DNA of 64,000 nucleotides. It comes from Pseudomonas taiwanensis (GTDB taxonomy: Bacteria; Pseudomonadota; Gammaproteobacteria; Pseudomonadales; Pseudomonadaceae). Position numbers and translations under genes: made by a program. The stretch lies in assembly GCF_013393345.1 (NCBI RefSeq), contig NZ_QJRF01000043.1, positions 29,590-93,589 on the forward strand, written 5' to 3'. The notes under the pieces were generated by a model. That model did no database searches, had not been told where the DNA came from, and saw only the letters and a list, made by a program, of their open reading frames with translations. Shown piece after piece: positions 50,727 through 59,257 of this stretch. Position 1 is the stretch's first letter. Each line of letters starts with the position of its first letter.

Positions 50727-53700
50727 GCGTGGGCTTCCTTCAGTTTCTCGGCGCGGGCGGCCTTGCGGGCTTCGCCTTTCTCGACGAAGCCGCGGATCAG
50801 GACATAGAACACCGGGGTCAGCAGCAGGCCGAAGAAGGTCACGCCGATCATCCCGCTGAACACTGCAACGCCCATGGCATGGCGCATTTCGGCGCCGGCA
50901 CCGGAGGACAACACCAGGGGCACCACACCCATGATGAAGGCGATGGAGGTCATCAGGATCGGGCGCAGACGCAGGCGGCAGGCTTCCAGGACGGCGGCGA
51001 CGCGATCCAGGCCTTCTTCCTGTTTCTCCTTGGCGAACTCGACGATGAGGATGGCGTTCTTGCACGCCAGGCCCACCAGTACGATCAGGCCGATCTGGGT
51101 GAAGATGTTGTTGTCGCTACCGGCCAGGATCACCCCGGTGATGGCGGAGAACAGCACGGTCGGCACAATCAGGATCACCGCCAGAGGCATGCTCCAGCTT
51201 TCGTACTGGGCGGCCAGCACCAGGAAGGCCAGGAGCACGCAGAGCGGGAAGATGAACACCGCGGTATTGCCGGCGAGAATCTGCTGGAAGGTCAGGTCGG
51301 TCCACTCGAAGGTCATGCCGTTGGGCAGTTCTTCCTTCAGCAGTTTCTCGATCGCCGCCTCGGCCTGGCCGGAGCTGTAGCCGGGGGCTGCAGCGCCGTT
51401 GATCTCGGCAGTGATGAAGCCGTTGTAGTGCATCACGCGATCAGGACCTGCGCTGTTCTCCACCTTGACGAAGGTGGACAGCGGGATCATCTCGCCACGG
51501 TTGTTGCGTACCTTCAACTGGCCGATCTGCTCGGGTTCCAGGCGGAATTGCTGCTCTGCCTGGACGTTGACCTGGTAGGTGCGGCCGAAGCGGTTGAAGT
51601 CGTTGGCGTACAGCGAGCCCAGGTACACCTGCATGGTGTCGAAGATGTCGCTGATGGCCACGCCGTGGGTCTTGGCCTTCTCGCGGTCGATGGCGGCATC
51701 CACCTGCGGCACGTTGACCTGGTAGCTGGTGAACACCGACATGGGGTTCAGCTCCGGCAGTTGGCGCGCCTTGGCGATGATGTTCTGGGTCTGCTTGTAC
51801 AGCTCCTCGTAGCCCAGGTTGCCACGGTCTTCGACCTGCAGGCGGAAGCCGCCGATGGTGCCGAGACCCTGTACCGGGGGCGGCGGGAAGATCGCGATGT
51901 AGGCGTCCTGGATGTCGGCGAACTGCTTGTTCAGCTCGGCGGCAATGGCACCGGCGGACATGGACGGGTCCTTGCGCTCATCGAAGGGCTTGAGCGGGGT
52001 GAACACGATGCCGCTGTTCGGGCTGTTGGTGAAACCGTTGATGGACAGGCCCGGGAAGGCCACGGTGTTCTCCACGCCCGGATGCTTGGAGGCGATCTCC
52101 GACATGCGCTTGATCACGGCCTCGGTGCGGTCGAGGGTGGCGGCGTCCGGCAGTTGGGCGAATGCCACCAGGTACTGCTTGTCCTGCTGCGGTACGAAGC
52201 CGGTCGGGGTGCTGGAGAAGCCCAGGTAGCCGAGCACCAGCAGGCCGCCGTACACCACCAGGGCGATGCTGCTGCCGCGTAGCACACGGCGCACGGTGCC
52301 GACATAGCCACCGCCTGCGCGTTCGAACATGCGGTTGAACGGGCCGAACAGCCAGCCGCCGAACAGCTTGTCGAGCACGCGGGAGAAGCGGTCCTTCGGT
52401 GCGTGGTGGTCTTTCAGCAGCACGGCAGCCAGAGCCGGCGACAGGGTCAGCGAGTTGAAGGCCGAGATCACCGTGGAGATGGCGATGGTCAGGGCGAACT
52501 GTTGGTAGAACTGCCCGGTGAGGCCGGAGATGAAGGCGGTGGGCACGAACACGGCGCACAGCACGAGGGCGGTGGCGATGATCGGGCCGGTCACTTCCTT
52601 CATGGCCTGGCGGGTGGCGTCGATGGGGGATTTGCCGAGGCCAATGTTCCGCTCGACGTTCTCCACCACGACGATGGCGTCGTCCACCACGATACCGATG
52701 GCCAGCACCAGGCCGAACAGCGACAGGGCGTTCAACGAGAAGCCGAACAGGTGCATCACCGCGAAGGTACCGATCAGCGACACCGGCACGGCGGCCAGCG
52801 GGATGATCGAGGCGCGCCAGGTCTGCAGGAACAGGATCACCACCAGTACCACCAGCACGATGGCTTCGAGCAGGGTGTGGACCACCGCCTCGATGGAGCC
52901 GCGCACGAAGATGGTCGGGTCATAGACGATTTCGTAGTCCATGCCCTGGGGGAAATTCTGCTTCAGCTCGGCCATGCGTGCCCGGACGGCATCGGAGATT
53001 TCGATGGCGTTGGAACCGGGGCGCTGGAATACCGGGATGGCAACAGCCGGCTGGTTGTTCAGCAGCGAGCGCAGGGCGTACTGGCTGGAGCCCAGCTCGA
53101 CACGGGCGATGTCCTTCAGGCGGGTGATTTCGCCGTCTTCACCGGAGCGGATGATGATGTTCTCGAACTCTTCCTCGGTGACCAGGCGGCCCTGGGTGTT
53201 GATCGAGAGCTGGAAGCTGTTGCCGGCGTTGGACGGCGGCGCACCGAGGGCCCCCGCGGCCACCTGGCGGTTCTGTTCGCGGATGGCGTTGACCACGTCG
53301 GTGGCGGTGAGGTTGCGCGAGGCCACCTTGTTCGGGTCCAGCCAGACGCGCAGGGAGTAATCGCCCATGCCGAACAGCTGCACGTCGCCTACGCCGTCCA
53401 GACGCGCCAGTTCGTCCTTGACGTTCAGCGCGGCGTAGTTGGACAGGTAGAGCATGTCGTAGCGGTTATCGGGCGAGGTCAGGTGCACGACCATGGTCAG
53501 GTCGGGCGAGGCCTTGTCCACCGTGATGCCGATCCGGGTGACTTCCTCCGGCAGCTTGGGCTCGGTACGGGTCACGCGGTTCTGCACCTGCACCTGCGCG
53601 TTGTCCAGGTCGGTACCCAGGGCGAAGGTGATGGTCAGGGTCAGCTTGCCGTCCGCGGTGGCCTGGGAGGACATGTAGAGCATGCCTTCCACGCCGACGA

Positions 53701-53911
53701 TGGCCTGTTCCAGCGGCGAGGCGACGGTTTCACCGATCACCTTGGGGTTGGCGCCGGGGAACGCGGCGCGTACCACGACCGTCGGCGGAACCACCTCGGG
53801 GTATTCGCTGATGGGCAGCTGGAACAGTGAGATGGCGCCGCCGATCAGGATCAGCAGCGACAGCACGGCGGCGAAGATCGGCCGCTGGATGAAGAACTGG
53901 GAAAAATTCAT
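50723..53911 (-). CDS. mexF: RND multidrug efflux permease MexF
   Basis: 1062 residues, the length of P. aeruginosa MexF. It begins MNFSQFFIQRPIFAAVLSLL, carries IGIVVDDAIVVVENVERNIG (TM4 proton-relay Asp pair) and LVGLACKNAILIVEFAKEKQ, and is very close to MexF throughout as I know it. Exports chloramphenicol, fluoroquinolones, trimethoprim and quorum-sensing precursors in P. aeruginosa. Starts 11 bp after mexE, overlaps oprN; a single operon under MexT. Confidence 0.96.
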   Translation of the reverse strand: MNFSQFFIQRPIFAAVLSLLILIGGAISLFQLPISEYPEVVPPTVVVRAAFPGANPKVIGETVASPLEQAIVGVEGMLYMSSQATADGKLTLTITFALGTDLDNAQVQVQNRVTRTEPKLPEEVTRIGITVDKASPDLTMVVHLTSPDNRYDMLYLSNYAALNVKDELARLDGVGDVQLFGMGDYSLRVWLDPNKVASRNLTATDVVNAIREQNRQVAAGALGAPPSNAGNSFQLSINTQGRLVTEEEFENIIIRSGEDGEITRLKDIARVELGSSQYALRSLLNNQPAVAIPVFQRPGSNAIEISDAVRARMAELKQNFPQGMDYEIVYDPTIFVRGSIEAVVHTLLEAIVLVVLVVILFLQTWRASIIPLAAVPVSLIGTFAVMHLFGFSLNALSLFGLVLAIGIVVDDAIVVVENVERNIGLGKSPIDATRQAMKEVTGPIIATALVLCAVFVPTAFISGLTGQFYQQFALTIAISTVISAFNSLTLSPALAAVLLKDHHAPKDRFSRVLDKLFGGWLFGPFNRMFERAGGGYVGTVRRVLRGSSIALVVYGGLLVLGYLGFSSTPTGFVPQQDKQYLVAFAQLPDAATLDRTEAVIKRMSEIASKHPGVENTVAFPGLSINGFTNSPNSGIVFTPLKPFDERKDPSMSAGAIAAELNKQFADIQDAYIAIFPPPPVQGLGTIGGFRLQVEDRGNLGYEELYKQTQNIIAKARQLPELNPMSVFTSYQVNVPQVDAAIDREKAKTHGVAISDIFDTMQVYLGSLYANDFNRFGRTYQVNVQAEQQFRLEPEQIGQLKVRNNRGEMIPLSTFVKVENSAGPDRVMHYNGFITAEINGAAAPGYSSGQAEAAIEKLLKEELPNGMTFEWTDLTFQQILAGNTAVFIFPLCVLLAFLVLAAQYESWSMPLAVILIVPTVLFSAITGVILAGSDNNIFTQIGLIVLVGLACKNAILIVEFAKEKQEEGLDRVAAVLEACRLRLRPILMTSIAFIMGVVPLVLSSGAGAEMRHAMGVAVFSGMIGVTFFGLLLTPVFYVLIRGFVEKGEARKAARAEKLKEAHA

Positions 53912-53922
53912 GGCGTGCTACC

Positions 53923-55167
53923 TCAGCCGCGCGGACCGACGGAAGGTTTGGTGGCGTTCTGCTCGGCAACGCGCGGGGCGTCGCGCTCTTCCACTGACTG
54001 GCGCAGGCGTGCCAGCTGGTCGAGGGTGGCTTCGTCGGCCATGGGCACGGCTTCCGGTTCCACCGGCGCACCGGGCATGGCGCGCTGCAGGCCGTTGACG
54101 ACGATCTTCTCGCCCTTGGCCAGGCCGTTGCGGATGATGCGCAGGCCTTCCAGCTTCGGCCCCAGTTCGATGGAGCGGTAATTCACCTTGTTGTCGTCAC
54201 CGAGCACGAGGACGAACTTCTTGCCCAAGTCAGTGCCGATGGCTTCGTCCTTGATCAGTGCGGCGGGGTAGGTCTCGCTGCCCACCAGCTTGATGCGGGC
54301 GTAGAGACCGGGGGTGAATCGGCCGTCCTTGTTGTCGAACACGGCGCGGCCACGGATGGTGCCGGTGCGCGGGTTGACCTGGTTGTCGAGGAAGTCCAGC
54401 TGGCCCAGGTGCGGGTTGCCGGTTTCGCTGGACAGGCCCATGTAGACGGGGCTGGCGGCGCGGGTGTCGGAGCCGGTCTTGCGGGCCAGTTCCACGTATT
54501 TGAGGAAGGCGCGCTCGTCGGCGTCGAAGTAGGCGTAGACCTTGTCGGTGGAAACCACCGAGGTCAGCAGCGACTGGCTGGCGTTGACCAGGTTGCCTTC
54601 GGTGATTTCGGCACGGCTGACGCGGCCATCGATGGGCGCGGTCACGCGGGTGAAGCTGAGGTTGAGCTTGGCGTTGTCGAGCTCGGCCTGGGTGGCGGCG
54701 ACTGCTGCCTGGGCTTCGACAGCGGCAGTGGTGCGGGCGTCGGCCAGTTCGGCGGAGATGGCGTTGGTCTGGCGCAGACGCTCGCCACGACGGGCTTCGT
54801 TGGCGGCACGGTTCTGGTTGGCGCGGGCCTGTTGCAGCTGGGCTTCCAGTCGCTTGACCTCGGCCTCGAAGGGGCGCGGGTCGATCTGGAACAGCAGGTC
54901 GCCTTTCTTCACCAGGCTGCCTTCGTCGAATGCCACGCGATCGATGTAGCCGGAAACGCGCGGACGGATCTCGACGGATTCCGGGGCCTCCAGGCGGCCG
55001 GTGAACTCGTCCCATTCATTGAGCGGCTGTTCGATCACCTCGGCGACGCTGACCTTGGGCGCGGCGTGCGAAAGCGCGGCGTCCGGTGCCTTGCCACAGG
55101 CGACCAGCACCACCGCTGCCGCGAGGGTCAGTGGGTAACGCCAGAGATTCTTGTGAGTTGCTTCCAT
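53923..55167 (-). CDS. mexE: RND efflux periplasmic adaptor MexE
   Basis: 414 residues; lipoprotein signal with VVLVACGK (Cys about 24), then the membrane-fusion-protein layout: beta-barrel/lipoyl half (FTGRLEAPESVEIRPRVSGYIDRVAFDEGSLVKKGD), alpha-helical hairpin rich in Gln/Ala/Arg, second lipoyl half (TRVTAPIDGRVSRAEITEG) and membrane-proximal domain. Links MexF to OprN. Upstream 283 bp hold the MexT-controlled promoter and a REPIN. Confidence 0.94.
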   Translation of the reverse strand: MEATHKNLWRYPLTLAAAVVLVACGKAPDAALSHAAPKVSVAEVIEQPLNEWDEFTGRLEAPESVEIRPRVSGYIDRVAFDEGSLVKKGDLLFQIDPRPFEAEVKRLEAQLQQARANQNRAANEARRGERLRQTNAISAELADARTTAAVEAQAAVAATQAELDNAKLNLSFTRVTAPIDGRVSRAEITEGNLVNASQSLLTSVVSTDKVYAYFDADERAFLKYVELARKTGSDTRAASPVYMGLSSETGNPHLGQLDFLDNQVNPRTGTIRGRAVFDNKDGRFTPGLYARIKLVGSETYPAALIKDEAIGTDLGKKFVLVLGDDNKVNYRSIELGPKLEGLRIIRNGLAKGEKIVVNGLQRAMPGAPVEPEAVPMADEATLDQLARLRQSVEERDAPRVAEQNATKPSVGPRG

Positions 55168-55245
55168 GGGACAGGTCCGCCAATTGGTTTTATGAATGGG
55201 CGGAGTCTGCTTGCTGGGTTTCGACCAGACGAATCGAACACCCTG

Positions 55246-55269
55246 AAGATGAATATCACTGGAAGTGAT
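55246..55269 (-). promoter_or_regulatory. Weak MexT (nod-box-like) site upstream of mexE
   Basis: On the minus strand ATCA-N5-AGTGAT-N4-ATCTT, matching about 10 of 15 fixed positions of the MexT consensus ATCAN5GTCGATN4ACYAT, 79 bp before the mexE ATG. It overlaps a perfect palindrome ATCACT-GGA-AGTGAT (55255-55269), itself a plausible regulator site. Confidence 0.4.
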
Positions 55270-55325
55270 TGATCAGGGCGGGGTTATGGATTTGTTGATC
55301 AGCGGGAAGGTAGAGGTGGGAACAT

Positions 55326-55422
55326 TGTGGGGGCGAATTCATTCGCTATGCAGTCCGCAGGACTGCCCTGCCTGACCAGAGGGACTGCTGCACGGCCCTT
55401 AGCGAATGAATTCGCCCCCACA
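55326..55422. repeat. REPIN, GTGGGGGCGAATTCATTCGC type
   Basis: Complete copy between mexE and mexT: left end TGTGGGGGCGAATTCATTCGC, right end GCGAATGAATTCGCCCCCACA, right beside the mexT stop. Confidence 0.85.
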
Positions 55423-55450
55423 GGAAAAGCAACAGAAGTGCAGGCGGGGG

Positions 55451-56368
55451 CTATTCCAGGCTATCCGGATCACCGCAATACATCTGGATGCGCGAACGCA
55501 GCCAGCGTTCGGCGGGGTCATTGTCCTGGGCGCCGCGCCAGGCCATGGACAGTTCGAAGGACTGCACCGGCAGGGGCGGGTCTTCGGCACGCAGGCCGCC
55601 GGCTGCGGTCAGGGCGGCGGCGGTGTAGTCCGGCACCATGGCCACCAGATCGGTACCGGCGAGCAGGGTGCCCAGGCCGTTGAACTGGGGCACGGCCAGG
55701 ACCACCTTGCGGGTTTTCCCGAGCTTGGCCAGATCTTCGTCGACGAAGCCACCCAGATCGCCGGCGAAGGACACCAGGGCGTGGGGGCGAGCGCAGTAGT
55801 CGTCGAGGCTCAGGGCGCCAGGCACCGAGTCGGCGCGCAGGACCTTGGACTTGGAGCGACGCAGGGTCTTGCGCTTGGCGTTCGCCGGCAACTCATCGGT
55901 GTAGGCGACGCCCACCGATATTTCGCCGGATGCCAGCAGGTTGGGCATCAAGAGGTAGTTGGTCCGGCGCACCACCAGCACCACGCCGGGTGCTTCGGCG
56001 CGCAGACGGCGCAGCAGGGCGGGGAGCAGGCCGAATTCCACGTCGTCAGACAGGCCAATGCGGAAAACCGCGGTGCTGGTGGCTGGATCGAAGTCGGCGG
56101 CGCGGCTGACAGCAGTGGAAATGGAGTCCAGGGCCGGGGAGAGCAGGGCGAAGATTTCCATGGCCCTGGCCGACGGTTCCATGCTGCGGCCGGTGCGGAC
56201 GAACAGCGGGTCGTCGAACAGGGTCCGCAGACGGGCCAGCGCCGCACTGATGGCCGGTTGCCCGAGGAAGAGCTTTTCGGCCGCACGCGTTACGCTGCGC
56301 TCATGCATGAGCGTCTCGAACACTATAAGAAGGTTGAGGTCAACTCTTCGCAGGTCGTTCCGGTTCAT
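55451..56368 (-). CDS. mexT: LysR-family activator MexT
   Basis: 305 residues from ATG 56368 (MNRNDLRRVDLNLLIVFETLMHERSV). HTH TRAAEKLFLGQPAISAALARLR (about 21-42), then an effector domain that matches MexT block by block (VEFGLLPALLRRLRAEAPGVVLVVRR; ISVGVAYTDELPANAKRKTLRRSK; PHALVSFAGDLGGFVDE). It activates mexEF-oprN and mexS and responds to redox/electrophile stress. The frame is intact, without the 8-bp duplication that disrupts mexT in some P. aeruginosa strains. Located between mexE (downstream, same strand) and divergent mexS. Confidence 0.95.
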   Translation of the reverse strand: MNRNDLRRVDLNLLIVFETLMHERSVTRAAEKLFLGQPAISAALARLRTLFDDPLFVRTGRSMEPSARAMEIFALLSPALDSISTAVSRAADFDPATSTAVFRIGLSDDVEFGLLPALLRRLRAEAPGVVLVVRRTNYLLMPNLLASGEISVGVAYTDELPANAKRKTLRRSKSKVLRADSVPGALSLDDYCARPHALVSFAGDLGGFVDEDLAKLGKTRKVVLAVPQFNGLGTLLAGTDLVAMVPDYTAAALTAAGGLRAEDPPLPVQSFELSMAWRGAQDNDPAERWLRSRIQMYCGDPDSLE

Positions 56369-56430
56369 GGAATCATCCGTAATTAATGTGTGAAAGGTGC
56401 AATTCCACACGACCCGTCGTCAAGGCTCAC

Positions 56431-56454
56431 ATCATCGCCGTTTATGACAACTAT
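56431..56454 (+). promoter_or_regulatory. MexT binding box upstream of mexS
   Basis: ATCA-TCGCC-GTTTAT-GACA-ACTAT fits the MexT consensus ATCAN5GTCGATN4ACYAT at 13 of 15 fixed positions, 77 bp before the mexS ATG and 63 bp before mexT. It can serve both genes. Confidence 0.7.
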
Positions 56455-56530
56455 CAATGGTCGCGGGTGGTTTTGTGGCTAAAGCCCGGATAGAGTCCGT
56501 GGCTATGAAGAGTCACAGGCGAGGTATGTG

Positions 56531-57553
56531 ATGTCCCGCATGATCCGTTTTCACCAGTTCGGGGGCCCTGAGGTCCTGACACTGGACGAGCTGCCCACTC
56601 CCGTTCCGGGTCCGGGCGAAGTTCTGGTACGCACCCAGGCTCTGGGCGTGGGCTGGAGGGACGTGCTCTGGCGGCAGAACCTGGCTGCCGAGCAGGCTGC
56701 CCAGCTACCTTCCGGCCTTGGTTCGGAGATGGCCGGCATCGTGGAAGCCGTGGGCGAAGGCGTTGACGACCTGACCCTCGGTACGCCGGTTGCCAGCTTC
56801 CCGGCCAGCACGCCGAGCCATCATCCGGCCTGGGGCGATCTGGTGCTGATGCCGCGCAACGGCCTGGTGGCCTATCCCGACGCGTTGACGCCGGAGGAGG
56901 CCAGCATCCATTACACGCCGCTGCTGATGGCCTATTTCGCCCTGGTCGACCTGGGCGGCCTGAAGCCGGGCCAGCATGTCCTGGTCACCGAAGCCGGTCA
57001 TTGCCTGGCTCCGCAGACGGTGCAACTGGCCAAAGCCCTCGGTGCCAAGGTGATCGCGTCCACCAGTTATCCGGAAAGCCGCGCCTTCATCAAAGCGTTG
57101 GGTGCCGACAAGATCATCGTCACCGAAGAGCAGGACCTGGTCCTTGAGGTCGAGCGCTTCACCCAGGGCAAGGGCGTCGAAGTGGTCCTGGACCAGTGCG
57201 CCGGCCAGCAGATGAAGCTCCTGGGCGACGTCGCCGCACAGCGCGGCAAGCTGGTCGTTTATGGCTGCAACGGCGGCAACGACACCGCGTTCCCGGCTTG
57301 CGCCGCGTTCAAGAAGCATCTGCAGTTCTATCGTCATTGCGTGCTCGACTTCACCGGTTCACCGGAGCTGGGTATCGAGACCAATGAGGCGTCGGTCAAG
57401 CGGGCGCTGGACCATATCAACCAGATGACCCGTGATCATCTGCTGAAGCCGCCGATTGATCGCGTATTCGCGTTCGAGGACTACGTCGAGGCCAACCGTC
57501 ACATGGAAACCTGCCCGGCAGGTGGGCGTGTGGTGATGAAGGTTGCCGACTGA
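56531..57553 (+). CDS. mexS: MexS zinc-free oxidoreductase (quinone oxidoreductase-like)
   Basis: 340 residues of the medium-chain dehydrogenase/reductase family (MSRMIRFHQFGGPEVLTLDELPTPVPGPGEVLVR), with an NAD(P) site in GLKPGQHVLVTEAGHCLAPQTVQLAKALGAKVIAS; the catalytic zinc ligands are absent as in quinone reductases. Start chosen at ATG 56531, preceded by GAGG; an in-frame GTG precedes it directly. In P. aeruginosa loss of MexS raises MexEF-OprN through MexT, probably because an electrophilic metabolite accumulates. Divergent from mexT. Confidence 0.93.
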   Translation: MSRMIRFHQFGGPEVLTLDELPTPVPGPGEVLVRTQALGVGWRDVLWRQNLAAEQAAQLPSGLGSEMAGIVEAVGEGVDDLTLGTPVASFPASTPSHHPAWGDLVLMPRNGLVAYPDALTPEEASIHYTPLLMAYFALVDLGGLKPGQHVLVTEAGHCLAPQTVQLAKALGAKVIASTSYPESRAFIKALGADKIIVTEEQDLVLEVERFTQGKGVEVVLDQCAGQQMKLLGDVAAQRGKLVVYGCNGGNDTAFPACAAFKKHLQFYRHCVLDFTGSPELGIETNEASVKRALDHINQMTRDHLLKPPIDRVFAFEDYVEANRHMETCPAGGRVVMKVAD

Positions 57554-57560
57554 GGAAGGC

Positions 57561-57595
57561 GGGGCGGGCCCTTGGGTCCGCCCCGAATCTGTCTT
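57561..57595 (+). terminator. Hairpin terminator after mexS
   Basis: GGGGCGGGCCC-TT-GGGTCCGCCCC (57561-57584) followed by GAATCTGTCTTGTT. Stem 11 bp with one G-T pair; the tail is only moderately T-rich. Confidence 0.65.
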
Positions 57596-57751
57596 GTTGT
57601 GGAATGTTGGGCAGTGTGCCGCGCGAGGCGGCCGGGTCGATAGCCGATTTCTGCTGGATTATTGCCTGATTCTCCTGAACCGCTTCCAGGTGCGAGACTA
57701 CCCATGCCTGTCATGGGTAGAGTTGACCCATCTTCTTCGAGGGTCGAAACC

Positions 57752-58681
57752 ATGAATGCACATGCATTCCTTGCCGCGCAGGAATCGAATACGGCTGCGC
57801 GCCAGCAGAAGGAGCTGGTGCAGTTCATTGAACGATTCGCCAGCCAGGATGGCGCCTATGAAACGGACGTTCCCGGCCTGCTGGTGTATCGCACCTCCCT
57901 CCCCAGCGAACCACTGCACTGTCTCTACGAGCCCGCCCTGGGCCTGGTGGTGCAAGGGCGCAAGAAGGTGCTGCTGGGCGAGGAAACCTATTTCTACGGG
58001 CCGTCTCAGTTCCTCATCGTATCGGTCGACGTGCCGGTGATTGGCCAGGTGCTGGAAGCCAGCCCGGAAGTGCCTTTCCTCAGCCTGCGCCTTTCCCTGG
58101 ACCCCAAGGAAATCAGTGCGTTGCTGATGGAGCTGGATATTCCTGCCCCGGAGCCGCGCCCATGTCCGCGCTGCCTGGCGGTCAACGGTCTGACGGCATC
58201 CCTGCAGGATGCGGTGCTGCGCCTGTTGCGCCTGCTGGATGCCCCTGAAGACATCCCCGTGCTGCTTCCGCTGATTCGCCGGGAAATCCTCTACCGCCTG
58301 TTGCGCGGCGAGCTGGGCGGCCAGTTGCGTCAGATCGCCAGCAGCGGCACCCAGGGGCATCGTATTGGCCGGGCAGTGAACTGGCTGCGGCAGAATTTCC
58401 ACCAGCCGTTGCAGATTGAGCGGCTGGCCAATGAAGTGAACATGAGTACCTCGGCCCTGCATCACCACTTCAAGGCGATGACGGCCATGAGCCCGCTGCA
58501 GTTCCAGAAGCAGCTGCGCCTGCAGGAGGCTCGCCGGCTGATGCTGGTGGAAGCCCTGGACGCCGCCAGCGCCGGCGGCCGGGTGGGGTACGAGAGCCCA
58601 TCGCAGTTCAGTCGTGAGTACAGCCGGCTGTTCGGTGCGCCGCCGCTGCGCGATATCGCACGCTTGCGCCAGTCGGCGTGA
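57752..58681 (+). CDS. AraC-family regulator, YqhC-like
   Basis: 309 residues from ATG 57752. The N-terminal half (about 20-180) resembles the AraC N-terminal domain of YqhC: VPGLLVYRTSLPSEPLHCLYEPALGLVVQGRKKVLLGEETYFYGPSQFLIVSVDVPV. C-terminal AraC HTH pair: PLQIERLANEVNMSTSALHHHFKAMTAMSPLQFQKQLRLQEAR and VGYESPSQFSREYSRLFG. YqhC-type proteins sense aldehydes and activate aldehyde-metabolising genes. The molybdenum hydroxylase genes follow 106 bp later and are the likely target. Two Cys (PCPRCLAV) could act as a sensor. Confidence 0.85.
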   Translation: MNAHAFLAAQESNTAARQQKELVQFIERFASQDGAYETDVPGLLVYRTSLPSEPLHCLYEPALGLVVQGRKKVLLGEETYFYGPSQFLIVSVDVPVIGQVLEASPEVPFLSLRLSLDPKEISALLMELDIPAPEPRPCPRCLAVNGLTASLQDAVLRLLRLLDAPEDIPVLLPLIRREILYRLLRGELGGQLRQIASSGTQGHRIGRAVNWLRQNFHQPLQIERLANEVNMSTSALHHHFKAMTAMSPLQFQKQLRLQEARRLMLVEALDAASAGGRVGYESPSQFSREYSRLFGAPPLRDIARLRQSA

Positions 58682-58787
58682 ATCCGCCCCGATCGGGGCG
58701 CCTGAACCATCATTGCCTTGTTCCCGAATGCCGGTTCGGCCTTGCCTGCCGGTTCCCTGAACCATCCATCCAGAGGTGGTACGCCTG

Positions 58788-59246
<459 letters not shown>

Positions 59247-59257
59247 GGAGAGTCGAC

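Noticed and set aside
55451..56368. mexT inactivated by the 8-bp duplication known from some P. aeruginosa strains
   Set aside because: Only one copy of the octamer-like sequence is present and the 305-codon frame is intact.
58685..58700. CGCCCCGATCGGGGCG as a definite terminator
   Set aside because: A perfect palindrome, but no T-run follows and it could equally be an operator for the hydroxylase genes.
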